A DNA stretch of 64,000 nucleotides from Nocardia camponoti. GTDB taxonomy: Bacteria; Actinomycetota; Actinomycetes; Mycobacteriales; Mycobacteriaceae. This document shows, piece after piece, positions 15,022 to 23,546 of the stretch. Under the pieces are notes generated by a model. That model searched no databases, had not been told where the DNA came from, and was given only the letters and a program-made list of their open reading frames with translations. Location: assembly GCF_014646135.1 (NCBI RefSeq), contig NZ_BMMW01000004.1, positions 248,001 to 312,000 of the forward strand. Direction: 5' to 3'. The position numbers were made by a program, and so were the translations under genes. Each line of letters starts with the position of its first letter. Position 1 is the first letter of the stretch.

Positions 15022-17817
15022 TCATAGCAACCCACCAATGTTGAACCCGGGCGTGAGCACCCTGTCGAGAGAGGCTCGAATGCGAGGTATTTCGGCGCTA
15101 CCGGTGGTGGGTAGGCGCAGCAGCGGGATGCGGTACTTGACGCAGACCTTGTTCTTCAGCGCGTCACGGGCCAGCTGGTCCGGGTTGTTCTCGTGGTATT
15201 CGTATCCGTCGACCTCGACCGCGCAGACCCATCGACGGGTGACACGGTTGAATACCACGAAGTCGAAGCTCGCGCGGTTGTTCACGAACCGTGCCTCATC
15301 GACTGTCAGCTTGGTTATGTCGGGCAGCAGGTTTCGAACCAGTACCTCAGCCCGGATGCCGAGACCCAGGTAATTCTGTTCCTGCACAACCTCTTCCAGC
15401 ACCGTGGCGATGATGTCCTGGGACAGGAATCGGGAACGTCGCCGGATTCGCGACATGAGCGGTCGCAGCCGCGCGGAGTAGTCGCGGTAGAGCAGGTCGA
15501 ATACCGAGACGATCGAGCTGTCGAAAACGGTGCTGCCCGGGTTCCGGTAGCCGATGTAGCCGATGAGGTCGCGCAGATTGCTGCTGCGCGGCAGCATGTC
15601 GTGGTTGGTGACGAGCACGAAGCGCTTCTTCGCCCGCGAGACGGCGACATTGATCTTCTGTGGGTCGTCGAGGAACCCGAGCCCGCCCTTCTCTTCGGGG
15701 TCCGATGTCTCATCGAGGACCGTGGTCATCACGATCACGTCCTTCTCCCGACCCTGGAATCGGTGGATCGTGTCGGCTTCGACCGCGCCGAGGAGCGCGT
15801 CTGTGACCTTGCTGACCTGCTTGCGGTAGGGCGTGGTGACACCGATGTCCGTCGCCGCGAAGTCGGCACAGTACGTCGGGAGGATCTCGCGTTCGATCAC
15901 GTCGATCTCTCGCTGGTTGGACCGACTCTTGCTGTGGCGACGCATGTGATTGCCTTCGACGGTCCGCGCGACGATCATCGATTCCCAGCCGGGGGTGCTG
16001 GTGGTGAAGGTGATCAGCTCGTCGTTGTAGAACTTGCTGTTGCAGAATCCGATGATGTCGGGATGGCATCGATAGTGCTCGCGGAGCATGGTGCGCGGCA
16101 GCGCGTCCCCGTACTGCTCGATCAACGCGGACAAGATGCTGTGCCGGTGGAAGTCGTACACCGGGTGCGGTGGGGGCGGGCAATCCTTCGACTCGAGACC
16201 CGGAATGTGGGCCAGCTGTTTCAAATCCCCCACGACAATCACGTTCTTGCAGCAGGCGAGCACGTTCGCGGCCTCGAGCAGATTCACCTGCGAGGCTTCG
16301 TCGATGATGAGGTAGTCGAGCATCCTGCCGCGCCCGATGCTGCGCTGCAGGGAATGGCACGTGCTGAGGATCACCGGATAGTCGCGGCTGAACCGCTGCC
16401 AATCGTGCACGTAGTTGTGGTCGTAGGTACCCGGCCGCCGCTGGGCGTAGCGGTGACGCAAGCGGTCGGTGAGCCAAAGCAGCGAGCGCTCGCGGTGTCG
16501 ATCGGTCAGCTCGTCGAAGTTCGCCGAGCTCAATGTGCTGGTGAGCCGGTCGATCTCGCCATCGAGATCGGCGATCCGCTTATCGAAGTAGAGTCGTTGC
16601 AGCCGCAGGACGACCTCGACGTCCCCCGCGTCGACCGCCCGCATCGACCGGTATCTGATCCACTGGGCGATCCGGTCGATGACCTCGGGTAGCGCGCCCG
16701 GCTGGGCCAGCTCGGGATCGGTGTCGGCGATGTAGTCCAGGATCTTGGCCGCGGGCCAGCGCAGCACCGGCAACAACCGCTCATCCGGCAGCGATCGCCG
16801 ATCGAAGTGGGTCATGAAGTGTTCGCGTTCGAGCAGGTAGCCGTCGCGTTCGGATCGCCGTTTGGCGAGTTCGCGCTGCGTGGTTTGGAGTCGGCGTAAT
16901 CGCCGATCCAGGGTGGCGATCGCCTTGGCCGAGCCGATCTCGCCCCCTTCGGTCGCGACAAGGCGCGCGACGAGCCTGTTCCGGTTGTCCTGGGCCCCTC
17001 TGCCGAGAAATTCCCGCCGCTTTTCCGACCGACCCAAATCGGCTACGACATAGCTGATTTCGACGTCGATGAGCTTGTCGCGCACGTTCTCGACCGCGGC
17101 GTTGTTCGAGGACACGACCGCCACGGTCTTGGACTCGTCGAGCAGGATGTTGGCGATCAGGTTGAGGATGGTCTGGGTCTTGCCGGTGCCGGGCGGGCCG
17201 TCCACCGCCGAGATCGGAAATCGCAGCGCGTTGTCGATCGCCTCCCGCTGGCTCGGATTGGTGTGGAACGGGTAGATACGCGGCTCGGTCGCGCCGTCGC
17301 GCTGTTCCCAGCGGGCACCGGTGAGAAACCGATGCAGCACGCTATCCGGGTGGAGGAAGGTGAGGTGGTCGAGCCCTTCCCGCAGGAGGCGACCCGTCTC
17401 GGGCAGCAGACCCGCGAGTTCACGCCAATACCGCAGTACCGCAGCCGAGTCGGGAATCACGGCGCCGTTGCGAACGATCTCGACCTCGCTCGCGGGGTAC
17501 GCGCGCCAGGTCCCGTCCTGGGCGAAGATGTGCCACCAGCCACCATCCGGAGTGTGGAAAAGGTAAGCGCCGCCGGAACTGTCACACAGCACACCGTCGG
17601 CGAGGATCTCAGCCCCCGGGTCCGGTGGTAGTTGTCGTGGGCGGTCAGCGAGGTAGACCCGGTCCCGGCCGTAGCGATAGGTGCCGCCGCGTGCGTAGCT
17701 GATGTGGATCAGACGGCCGTCGATCTGATAGCCCGTTATCTCGGCTGTTTTGTTCTCGACGGAACTACCGTCCCGCTCGCGGACGACCACGGCGAATTCA
17801 CGTGCGTTGATCGTCAC
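15022..17817 (-). CDS. Superfamily 1 helicase with C-terminal nuclease-like domain
   Basis: A 931-residue Upf1/DNA2-like SF1 helicase. Walker A is DGPPGTGKTQTILNLIANIL near residue 207, Walker B is DYLIIDEASQVNL, and the late motifs are DTIHRFQGREKDVIVMT and INVAVSRAKKRFVLV. The N-terminal 180 residues are beta-rich and unassigned. The last 150 residues (ASFDFVVFNRVTRRWVCAVE ... DQLARDALKNKVCVKYRIPL) resemble the DUF2726/Vsr-like restriction-endonuclease fold. The start GTG 17817 abuts the kinase stop, so the genes are coupled. Helicases of this kind accompany TerY-P phosphorylation triads in predicted stress/defence systems. It may process foreign or damaged nucleic acid under control of the kinase-phosphatase pair. 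Confidence 0.85.
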   Translation of the reverse strand: MTINAREFAVVVRERDGSSVENKTAEITGYQIDGRLIHISYARGGTYRYGRDRVYLADRPRQLPPDPGAEILADGVLCDSSGGAYLFHTPDGGWWHIFAQDGTWRAYPASEVEIVRNGAVIPDSAAVLRYWRELAGLLPETGRLLREGLDHLTFLHPDSVLHRFLTGARWEQRDGATEPRIYPFHTNPSQREAIDNALRFPISAVDGPPGTGKTQTILNLIANILLDESKTVAVVSSNNAAVENVRDKLIDVEISYVVADLGRSEKRREFLGRGAQDNRNRLVARLVATEGGEIGSAKAIATLDRRLRRLQTTQRELAKRRSERDGYLLEREHFMTHFDRRSLPDERLLPVLRWPAAKILDYIADTDPELAQPGALPEVIDRIAQWIRYRSMRAVDAGDVEVVLRLQRLYFDKRIADLDGEIDRLTSTLSSANFDELTDRHRERSLLWLTDRLRHRYAQRRPGTYDHNYVHDWQRFSRDYPVILSTCHSLQRSIGRGRMLDYLIIDEASQVNLLEAANVLACCKNVIVVGDLKQLAHIPGLESKDCPPPPHPVYDFHRHSILSALIEQYGDALPRTMLREHYRCHPDIIGFCNSKFYNDELITFTTSTPGWESMIVARTVEGNHMRRHSKSRSNQREIDVIEREILPTYCADFAATDIGVTTPYRKQVSKVTDALLGAVEADTIHRFQGREKDVIVMTTVLDETSDPEEKGGLGFLDDPQKINVAVSRAKKRFVLVTNHDMLPRSSNLRDLIGYIGYRNPGSTVFDSSIVSVFDLLYRDYSARLRPLMSRIRRRSRFLSQDIIATVLEEVVQEQNYLGLGIRAEVLVRNLLPDITKLTVDEARFVNNRASFDFVVFNRVTRRWVCAVEVDGYEYHENNPDQLARDALKNKVCVKYRIPLLRLPTTGSAEIPRIRASLDRVLTPGFNIGGLL

Positions 17818-19833
17818 CTAGACCACCCAGATCAGCAGGGTAAGCAAACCCAGGATCGCCAGCCCGAACACCACCAAACCCCAACTCACAGACGACCGCA
17901 GGTGTCCCGTGTGGTTGACCGGTGGGCGCCATGTGGCGGGTGGGGGTGGCTGTGGTGGCCGAGGAGGGGGCGGCGGAGCGGCCGGACGGTGCGATGACGG
18001 AGGGAGATGCGGGGCCCACCACGGTTCGGCCGTAGTTGCGGGTGTCGACCGTGCTGCCGGGATGGCCTGCGATGGGCGCGCGGCAGGAGTGCCAGGCACC
18101 GGCCGGGCGGCAGGATTGGGAGGAGCCGGGCGTGCTGCCGGATCAGCAGGCGATGGGCGCGCAGCCCGGTGGGGAGGCGCCGATCGTACGGCCGAATTGG
18201 TAGGCGCCGGGCGTGCGGACCGCGACGTCCGCGGCTGCTGGGGTGGTGTGTCCGGTGTGGGCGTACTCGGCGGAGCAGTGGACAGCGAGCTCGTTCGCAC
18301 CGGAGCCGCCGGGGGACGCGCCCTCTTTGCAGGGCTTTCGTACAACCTGCTCAGCTCGGCCTGTCTGCGCGCCTGTGCCGCGGAACGATCTGTGGGCGGC
18401 ACAACCGTTGCGGCTCGTGCCGATGACGGAAGCGGCGGCGCACCCGCGGTCTTCGGTGTCCGGGTAGGTCTGGGTGGTGCTGGTGCGACGCGCGGTGGCG
18501 GGGATTTCAGCGCGGCGATCTGTTGATCCGTGAGATTGCGTAGCAGACCGACCCGCACGAGTTCGATCTGTGGGACGGGCACGCCCTTGTTCACGTAGGT
18601 CACGACGGTACCGGTGATCGCGATCTGCCAGCCGATCAGCTTCGGCAGCAGTCGCTTCCCGTTCCTGCTGAGGCGGCCGTACTTGGCGAAGAGCTGACCG
18701 GCGACGTCGTCGTGAGCGACGATGGTGAAATCTCCCTGCTCGTAATCACCGAGGTTGAGCAACGCCACGTCGCGGCCCTGGAATCCCTTGTTGACAATGC
18801 CGAACTGTATTTGCCCGTAGACGGTGATGGTCTCACCCGCACGGTTCAGCAGCTCGTCACGTTCGCTGCCTGCGACGAACTGACCGAGCGCCAGTTCGAA
18901 ACCGCCCGCAGTCGGTGCGCCTGCCCCGGTCCCCGCCAAGACGGCTTCGACGTGGTCATAGTCGGTTCGACAGGCCCGCTTCAACGCAGCGGCAGCGTCG
19001 GCGACTCCGCCGATGCGGGCGAGCGCGGCGAACAACGGCGAGTTCTCTGGGTCGACGAAATCCCGTGCGGTGAAGATCAGGTTCTCGCCGGTGCCGCCGA
19101 AGTCGTCCCACAGCGATGGCTGGTGCCGCAGCGCGCGCAGTGAGACATCGATGACCGCGGCCGCGAAAGTGTCGATGCCGCTGTCGAAACGGGTACCGCG
19201 ACCGGGATGTTGATAGTTGCGGTGACCTTGTTCGATCGCGGGCAACGTGGTACCCGCGAACGTATCGACATACATGCCGTCGTAGTCGATCAGGGTGATT
19301 GAAAGGTCCCGGCCGACAAGGATGTTCCCGTGCTGGAGATCGCCGTGCGCGGCGCCTGCGGCGCGCAACGCGACGACCGCGTCCGCGATCGCGACCCGCA
19401 CCGTCTCGATGGCGACCGGATCCTGGTCGCCCTCGATCCAGTCCTCCACCCACACACCGAGCATTTCGCCGGTCGACCACCGCATGCGCACGGTCGGAAA
19501 ACCCGTGCCGTTCACCATGATCCCGTCGGCTTGGTACACCGCATCGATCAGGAACGTCAGATTCGGATGGCCGGCGACGAACCGGTAAATGTGCTCGTAG
19601 CGTTCGCGCAGTCGGCGCTCATCATGGCCTTGCTTGTGAAAGCAGCGCACCGCGAAGCGCTGTTTCGAAGCGCTGTCGATGGCGAACGTCGCCGCGAACC
19701 CGCCAGAGGCGACTGACGGCATGCCCTGCGCGTTGCGCACGGGCTCACCGGTTCGAAGCAGGTCGACGTTACGGAAAGCGATCGGTGGATTAGCCACCGC
19801 GCCTTGGTAATTCAGTAGGCTCGGCAATCTCAT
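17818..19833 (-). CDS. TerY-P-type protein kinase-like with Pro/Ala-rich linker and C-terminal membrane helix
   Basis: A 671-residue protein. Residues 1-310 form a compact kinase domain of the type found in TerY-P triads. The catalytic loop reads HGDLQHGNILV, the metal-binding motif is LIDYDGMY, and a VASGGFAATFAI glycine loop and FAVRCFHKQG lysine strand are also present. Residues 330-450 are a beta-rich region (FVAGSERDELLNRAGETITV, a possible small beta-barrel). A low-complexity Pro/Ala/Arg linker of about 190 residues follows, then a single C-terminal transmembrane helix (WGLVVFGLAILGLLTLLIWV). ATG 19833 overlaps the phosphatase stop (ATGA); the frame reaches 19899. The tail anchor would place the kinase at the inner membrane. 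Substrate is unknown, presumably an operon partner. Confidence 0.85.
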   Translation of the reverse strand: MRLPSLLNYQGAVANPPIAFRNVDLLRTGEPVRNAQGMPSVASGGFAATFAIDSASKQRFAVRCFHKQGHDERRLRERYEHIYRFVAGHPNLTFLIDAVYQADGIMVNGTGFPTVRMRWSTGEMLGVWVEDWIEGDQDPVAIETVRVAIADAVVALRAAGAAHGDLQHGNILVGRDLSITLIDYDGMYVDTFAGTTLPAIEQGHRNYQHPGRGTRFDSGIDTFAAAVIDVSLRALRHQPSLWDDFGGTGENLIFTARDFVDPENSPLFAALARIGGVADAAAALKRACRTDYDHVEAVLAGTGAGAPTAGGFELALGQFVAGSERDELLNRAGETITVYGQIQFGIVNKGFQGRDVALLNLGDYEQGDFTIVAHDDVAGQLFAKYGRLSRNGKRLLPKLIGWQIAITGTVVTYVNKGVPVPQIELVRVGLLRNLTDQQIAALKSPPPRVAPAPPRPTRTPKTAGAPPLPSSARAATVVPPTDRSAAQARRQAELSRLYESPAKRARPPAAPVRTSSLSTAPPSTPTPDTPPQQPRTSRSARPAPTNSAVRSAPPHRAARPSPADPAARPAPPNPAARPVPGTPAARPSQAIPAARSTPATTAEPWWAPHLPPSSHRPAAPPPPPRPPQPPPPATWRPPVNHTGHLRSSVSWGLVVFGLAILGLLTLLIWVV

Positions 19834-20534
19834 AGTCGCACCGCGCAGATCGTCGTGTCGTCGTTGTCCATGCCCGCTCGGCGCGCGTGCGCCACCCATG
19901 TCCGGAACTCGTCGTCGTCACCGGGGATCGTGGCCACGTCGATGCGCGCGCCACCGCGATGCAGCTCCAGCAGGTACTTCGCCAGGCCGTCGGAGGCGAG
20001 CACGAGGTGATCACCATCGGTGTAGTCGTCGCCGTGCTCCCAAAGCGCCGCCCGATGGGAGACGTCCCCGGCGTGGGTGGTGATCAGGGCCGGGGTGCGA
20101 CCGAACTGGCGCGGATCATCCAGCGGACCCGCTGCAATCAGCTCCCCGTCACGCAGGTGCAGCAGACACGCGTCGCCGATCCCGATGGCCCGGTACCGCT
20201 GATGCGCGACATCGATATCCACCCCGACGAATGTCGCAGCGCCACCGAGCCGCAGCTTCTCCCGCGCGTACCAGGGAAGGCCCGCCGTCTCGACCCGTTC
20301 CCGCCAGTGCGACCTGAGCTCGTCCAGCACACCGAGTTCCAGAATGTCCACGCCATCGATCGCGTAGGCGGCGACCAGCAGCTCCGCCCACTCCTCGGCG
20401 CGCGCGGTGGTCGACGCGCCGTCGGCGAGCGCGAAACGCGACCCGGTGCCCCCGACCGCGCGATCATCGTTCTCATCCTGGTCACGCCCTTCCTTATGCC
20501 GGGTGGCCAGGCGCGCCGCTGGAGCGTTTGTCAA
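19830..20534 (-). CDS. PP2C-family phosphatase
   Basis: A 234-residue protein with PP2C/SpoIIE landmarks: NDDRAVGGTGSRFALADGAS (metal-binding Asp and DGAS), the central VGVDIDVAHQRYRAIGIGDA with the GDA motif, DHLVLASDGLAKYLLE and a final DDTTICAVRL. It would remove phosphate from Ser/Thr set by the kinase downstream. The TTG start at 20534 has AGGGGG upstream. It lies between the vWA and kinase genes, the usual order of a TerY-P triad. Confidence 0.85.
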   Translation of the reverse strand: MTNAPAARLATRHKEGRDQDENDDRAVGGTGSRFALADGASTTARAEEWAELLVAAYAIDGVDILELGVLDELRSHWRERVETAGLPWYAREKLRLGGAATFVGVDIDVAHQRYRAIGIGDACLLHLRDGELIAAGPLDDPRQFGRTPALITTHAGDVSHRAALWEHGDDYTDGDHLVLASDGLAKYLLELHRGGARIDVATIPGDDDEFRTWVAHARRAGMDNDDTTICAVRL

Positions 20535-20570
20535 CGTATCCCCCTGTGCCCGAACGAATTCTCGAGTCGA

Positions 20571-21542
20571 TCACCAGGTCGGCTCGTCGCCGTCGGCGCG
20601 CACGCTCCCGTCTTGGTCGTCATCGGCCACATCGCCATCGTCATCCGAAACCGCGTCATCGACGGTCGCGCCCATGAGCTCCTTCAGCCCGGTCGGGGTG
20701 ACCGCGCGAGTACCGATGTCGAGGAAGTCGATCACCATCGTGACGTCCGCGTTGTAGAGGAACCCGCGGGATCCCGCACGCACCGGATAACCCAGTGACG
20801 CGGACGCTTCCAGCATCGACGGCGGCAGAATGCTCGAAGCCTCAAACAGCCGCTGCGCGTTCGGGTCGCTCAAACCCGCCGCGGTGTCCGGGAAGGTCAC
20901 CGCCTGCCCGCCGAAGGCCGACAAGTGGAGGTTGAACACCAGGGCCGCGCCGTCGTCGGTGGACAGGGCACGGATCCGGTCGGCCGCGTCGCGCGGGTCG
21001 CCATCGGTACTGGCGCCGTCGGTCACATTGATCACGATCGGCGGGAAACTCGACGGATGCTCCGCGCACCACGACGCGATCACCGGTTCGGCATAGGCCA
21101 GTGCCGACACCATGGGTGTAGCGCCATCCGAGAGCGGATCCACCCACACCGGCATCTGCTGGTTCACCGAGACGACACCACCCGCGCCGTCGGGCACGCG
21201 CCGGGTCACCGCGTCGACGCGGCGCGGATTCTCGGCGAGTTCGGAGACCGGCAACACCCGCCGGTCGGCATCGGCACCATGCAAGATCGGCCCGATCTTC
21301 GCGCCATATCCCACCACCCCGACCTCGAAGTAGTTGTAGATCCGCTCGCCGCCACGACTGCACAACAGCACGGCGTTGCCGAGCAAGTTGTTCACCGCCT
21401 GCGCCAGCACATCAGCCTTCGTGCCCTGCCCCTGCCCGGCGGGCTCCGACATCGAGAACGACTGATCCACCAGCAACATCAACAACGCCGGCTGCTTACG
21501 GTTGATCTCCGCTGAGTACACGACTCCCCATTCCATGAACAC
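20571..21542 (-). CDS. TerY-like von Willebrand factor A domain protein
   Basis: A vWA-domain protein of about 323 residues with a perfect MIDAS start: LLMLLVDQSFSMSEPAGQ supplies D-x-S-x-S, a threonine site follows at SDGATPMVSALAYA, and IVINVTDGASTDGDP gives the second aspartate. This matches the TerY type. In the C-terminus LYNADVTMVIDFLDIGTRAV and an acidic tail (SDDDGDVADDDQDGS) are seen. Start choice between ATG 21542 and the ATG two codons later is open. With the phosphatase and kinase it makes up the triad; TerY proteins are thought to act as metal-dependent assembly scaffolds. Confidence 0.88.
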   Translation of the reverse strand: MFMEWGVVYSAEINRKQPALLMLLVDQSFSMSEPAGQGQGTKADVLAQAVNNLLGNAVLLCSRGGERIYNYFEVGVVGYGAKIGPILHGADADRRVLPVSELAENPRRVDAVTRRVPDGAGGVVSVNQQMPVWVDPLSDGATPMVSALAYAEPVIASWCAEHPSSFPPIVINVTDGASTDGDPRDAADRIRALSTDDGAALVFNLHLSAFGGQAVTFPDTAAGLSDPNAQRLFEASSILPPSMLEASASLGYPVRAGSRGFLYNADVTMVIDFLDIGTRAVTPTGLKELMGATVDDAVSDDDGDVADDDQDGSVRADGDEPTW

Positions 21543-21730
21543 AGATCACTGATAGCGCCATCCCACACGCATCTCGGACTCGAAAGGTAGTGTAGCCCTT
21601 ACTGTTCCATCGCGACGGCAGCTCGTCGCCGGGGCTGCACACCTCGTCGTCCGAATCGAGGACAAGCCGTCGACGACGAAGGCTCGTTCTGGCATCCTCG
21701 TCAGAGCCGACAAAGCCAGGGGGAAATCCG

Positions 21731-23098
21731 ATGAGCAACACACCACCGAACTGGTACCCGGACCCCTCCGACGCCGACTTCCTCAGGTACTGGAACGGCA
21801 TCGAATGGACCGATGACAGGATGGCCGCCGCATCTGCCGCGCCGAATCCGGGCGCATCGACCGCGAAAGTACCGTTGTTCGGCGCACGCGCGCTGGCGAA
21901 GCGCCAGTCCGCCGAACTTGCCGACGCGATGGCCGAAAATCAACGACTCCGAGCGCAATTGACGGCGCTCGGCGGGCTCGAAGCAGCGCAACTGCAGCAG
22001 CTGCGCGACCAGCTCGCCACCCAGGTCACCGACGATCAGGCCATGCTGGACGCCCTGCGCGCCGAGGTGATCAGCACCCGCGACGAGCAGGTGCTGCAGG
22101 AGATCGGGATCTACGAGTACCGCCATCCCCTCTCGGACTCGATGGCCTACCGCACGGCGCTGGAGCTGTTGCAAGGCGAGATCAAGGCGATGGCGCGTCG
22201 CGACGGTGGTGCGATCGAGGCATCGACCACGTGGACCGTCAACGGTTCGGTCACCGAGGGACGGAAGATGGTCCGCGAGTACTCGAAGTTGATGTTGCGG
22301 GCATACAACGCCGAAGCCGACAACCTCGTCCGCAGTCTCAAGCCGTACAAGTTGCCCAGCGCGCTGACCCGACTGACAAAGATCGCCACCACGATCGAAC
22401 GCCTCGGCAAGACCATGCAGCTGCGGGTGTCCGTCCATTACCACACGCTGCGCTGCCGCGAACTCGAGATGACGGCCGACTACCTGGAGTTTCTCGCGCG
22501 GCAGAAGGAGCACGAGCGCGAGGAACGCGATCGGCTGCGCGAGGAACGGCGAGCGCACACTGAATTGTCCAGGGAGCGGGAACGATTGGAGAAGGACCAA
22601 CGGCGCTACCGTGAATCCCTCGCCGCGCTGGAGGCGATCGGCAAGGCACGGTCCGCCGACGCCGATCAGCTACGCGGTCTGTTGGCGAAGCTCGAGAGCG
22701 ACATCGCGACGATCCAGGATCGTGCCGACAACTACCGGGCCGGATTCGTCTACGTGCTATCGAATATCGGGGCGTTCAAGGACATGGTGATGATCGGCCT
22801 CACCCGGCGGTTCGACCCGGAGGACCGGATCCGCGAACTCGGCAACACCTCGGTGCCGTTCAAGTACGACATGCACACGATGTTCTACGACAAGGACGCG
22901 GTCGGCATCAGAGACCAGTTGCATCAGCGACTCGCCGACCGGCGGGTGAACCTCGTCAACCAGCGCCGCGAGTTCTTCTACGCCACTCCCGCCGAGGTGC
23001 GCGAACATCTTCAGGCGGTGGTAGGCCAGGTCGGCAGTTTCGATGACCTGGCCAAAGCTGTGGAGTACCACCAGAGCCGATCCACCAGGTCGCGCTGA
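21731..23098 (+). CDS. DUF2510-coiled coil-DUF4041-T5orf172 (GIY-YIG-like) protein
   Basis: A 455-residue multi-domain protein. The N-terminal DUF2510 motif (NWYPDPSDADFLRYWNGIEW) is an actinobacterial module often near membranes. Residues 60-115 form a coiled coil, then a DUF4041 core (YEYRHPLSDSMAYRTALELL, KLMLRAYNAEADNLVRSLKP) precedes a second long charged helix. The C-terminus is a T5orf172 domain of the GIY-YIG nuclease superfamily (GFVYVLSNIGAFKDMVMIGL ... RIRELGNTSVPFKYDMHTMF). Such domains occur in phages and phage-like defence cargo as DNA-nicking modules. It is divergently placed from the vWA gene by 188 bases and may be the effector or sensor of the same system. Confidence 0.88.
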   Translation: MSNTPPNWYPDPSDADFLRYWNGIEWTDDRMAAASAAPNPGASTAKVPLFGARALAKRQSAELADAMAENQRLRAQLTALGGLEAAQLQQLRDQLATQVTDDQAMLDALRAEVISTRDEQVLQEIGIYEYRHPLSDSMAYRTALELLQGEIKAMARRDGGAIEASTTWTVNGSVTEGRKMVREYSKLMLRAYNAEADNLVRSLKPYKLPSALTRLTKIATTIERLGKTMQLRVSVHYHTLRCRELEMTADYLEFLARQKEHEREERDRLREERRAHTELSRERERLEKDQRRYRESLAALEAIGKARSADADQLRGLLAKLESDIATIQDRADNYRAGFVYVLSNIGAFKDMVMIGLTRRFDPEDRIRELGNTSVPFKYDMHTMFYDKDAVGIRDQLHQRLADRRVNLVNQRREFFYATPAEVREHLQAVVGQVGSFDDLAKAVEYHQSRSTRSR

Positions 23099-23180
23099 TC
23101 ACACGGAAGTTGCTGGGCAACAACGTAATCAGGGCACCGATCCGGTTTCGACGGCGTCGCGCCCGTGGCAATATGGTGCG

Positions 23181-23546
23181 GTGGTTGATACGCAGAGCGA
23201 GCTCACGCTCCACACCAGCGGCGGTGCCGACGATTTGTTCGACCTGCACGAGTGGTTGAACGACGACCGGGCGTTGCGCGGTCGGGTGACATTGGTGGAG
23301 ACGCCTATTCGAGAAGGAGAGATGGGTGGGGTCACCGATTGCCTCCTCATCCTCACCTCAGCAGGCACCGTGGGCGCGCTGGCGAAATCGCTCTCGACTT
23401 GGCTCACGGTGCGCAGCTCCCATATCAAAGTCACGGTCACCCGAGGTGACGAGGAGATCGCCGTCGAAGGAAAAGGCGTCGAGGCGGGCAACGACGTCGA
23501 GAAGCTCCTACGTCCGCTCATCGACCGTCCTACGGACCCGCGGTGA
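23181..23546 (+). CDS. EACC1-type effector-associated component
   Basis: A small alpha/beta protein of about 121 residues with the features of effector-associated constant component 1 (EACC1). The N-terminus includes DDLFDLHEWLNDDRALRGRV, the middle GALAKSLSTWL, and the C-terminus VTVTRGDEEIAVEGKG. EACC1 proteins are invariant members of ternary conflict systems, next to a variable effector, frequently a caspase-like peptidase. GTG 23181 is chosen because residues before it are unlike the family; no strong ribosome binding site is seen. Its stop overlaps the start of the caspase gene (GTGA). Confidence 0.75.
   Translation: MVDTQSELTLHTSGGADDLFDLHEWLNDDRALRGRVTLVETPIREGEMGGVTDCLLILTSAGTVGALAKSLSTWLTVRSSHIKVTVTRGDEEIAVEGKGVEAGNDVEKLLRPLIDRPTDPR

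Noticed and set aside
15193..16692. Plus-strand frame of about 500 codons
   Set aside because: It is antisense to the SF1 helicase, whose Walker and late motifs prove the minus strand is coding.
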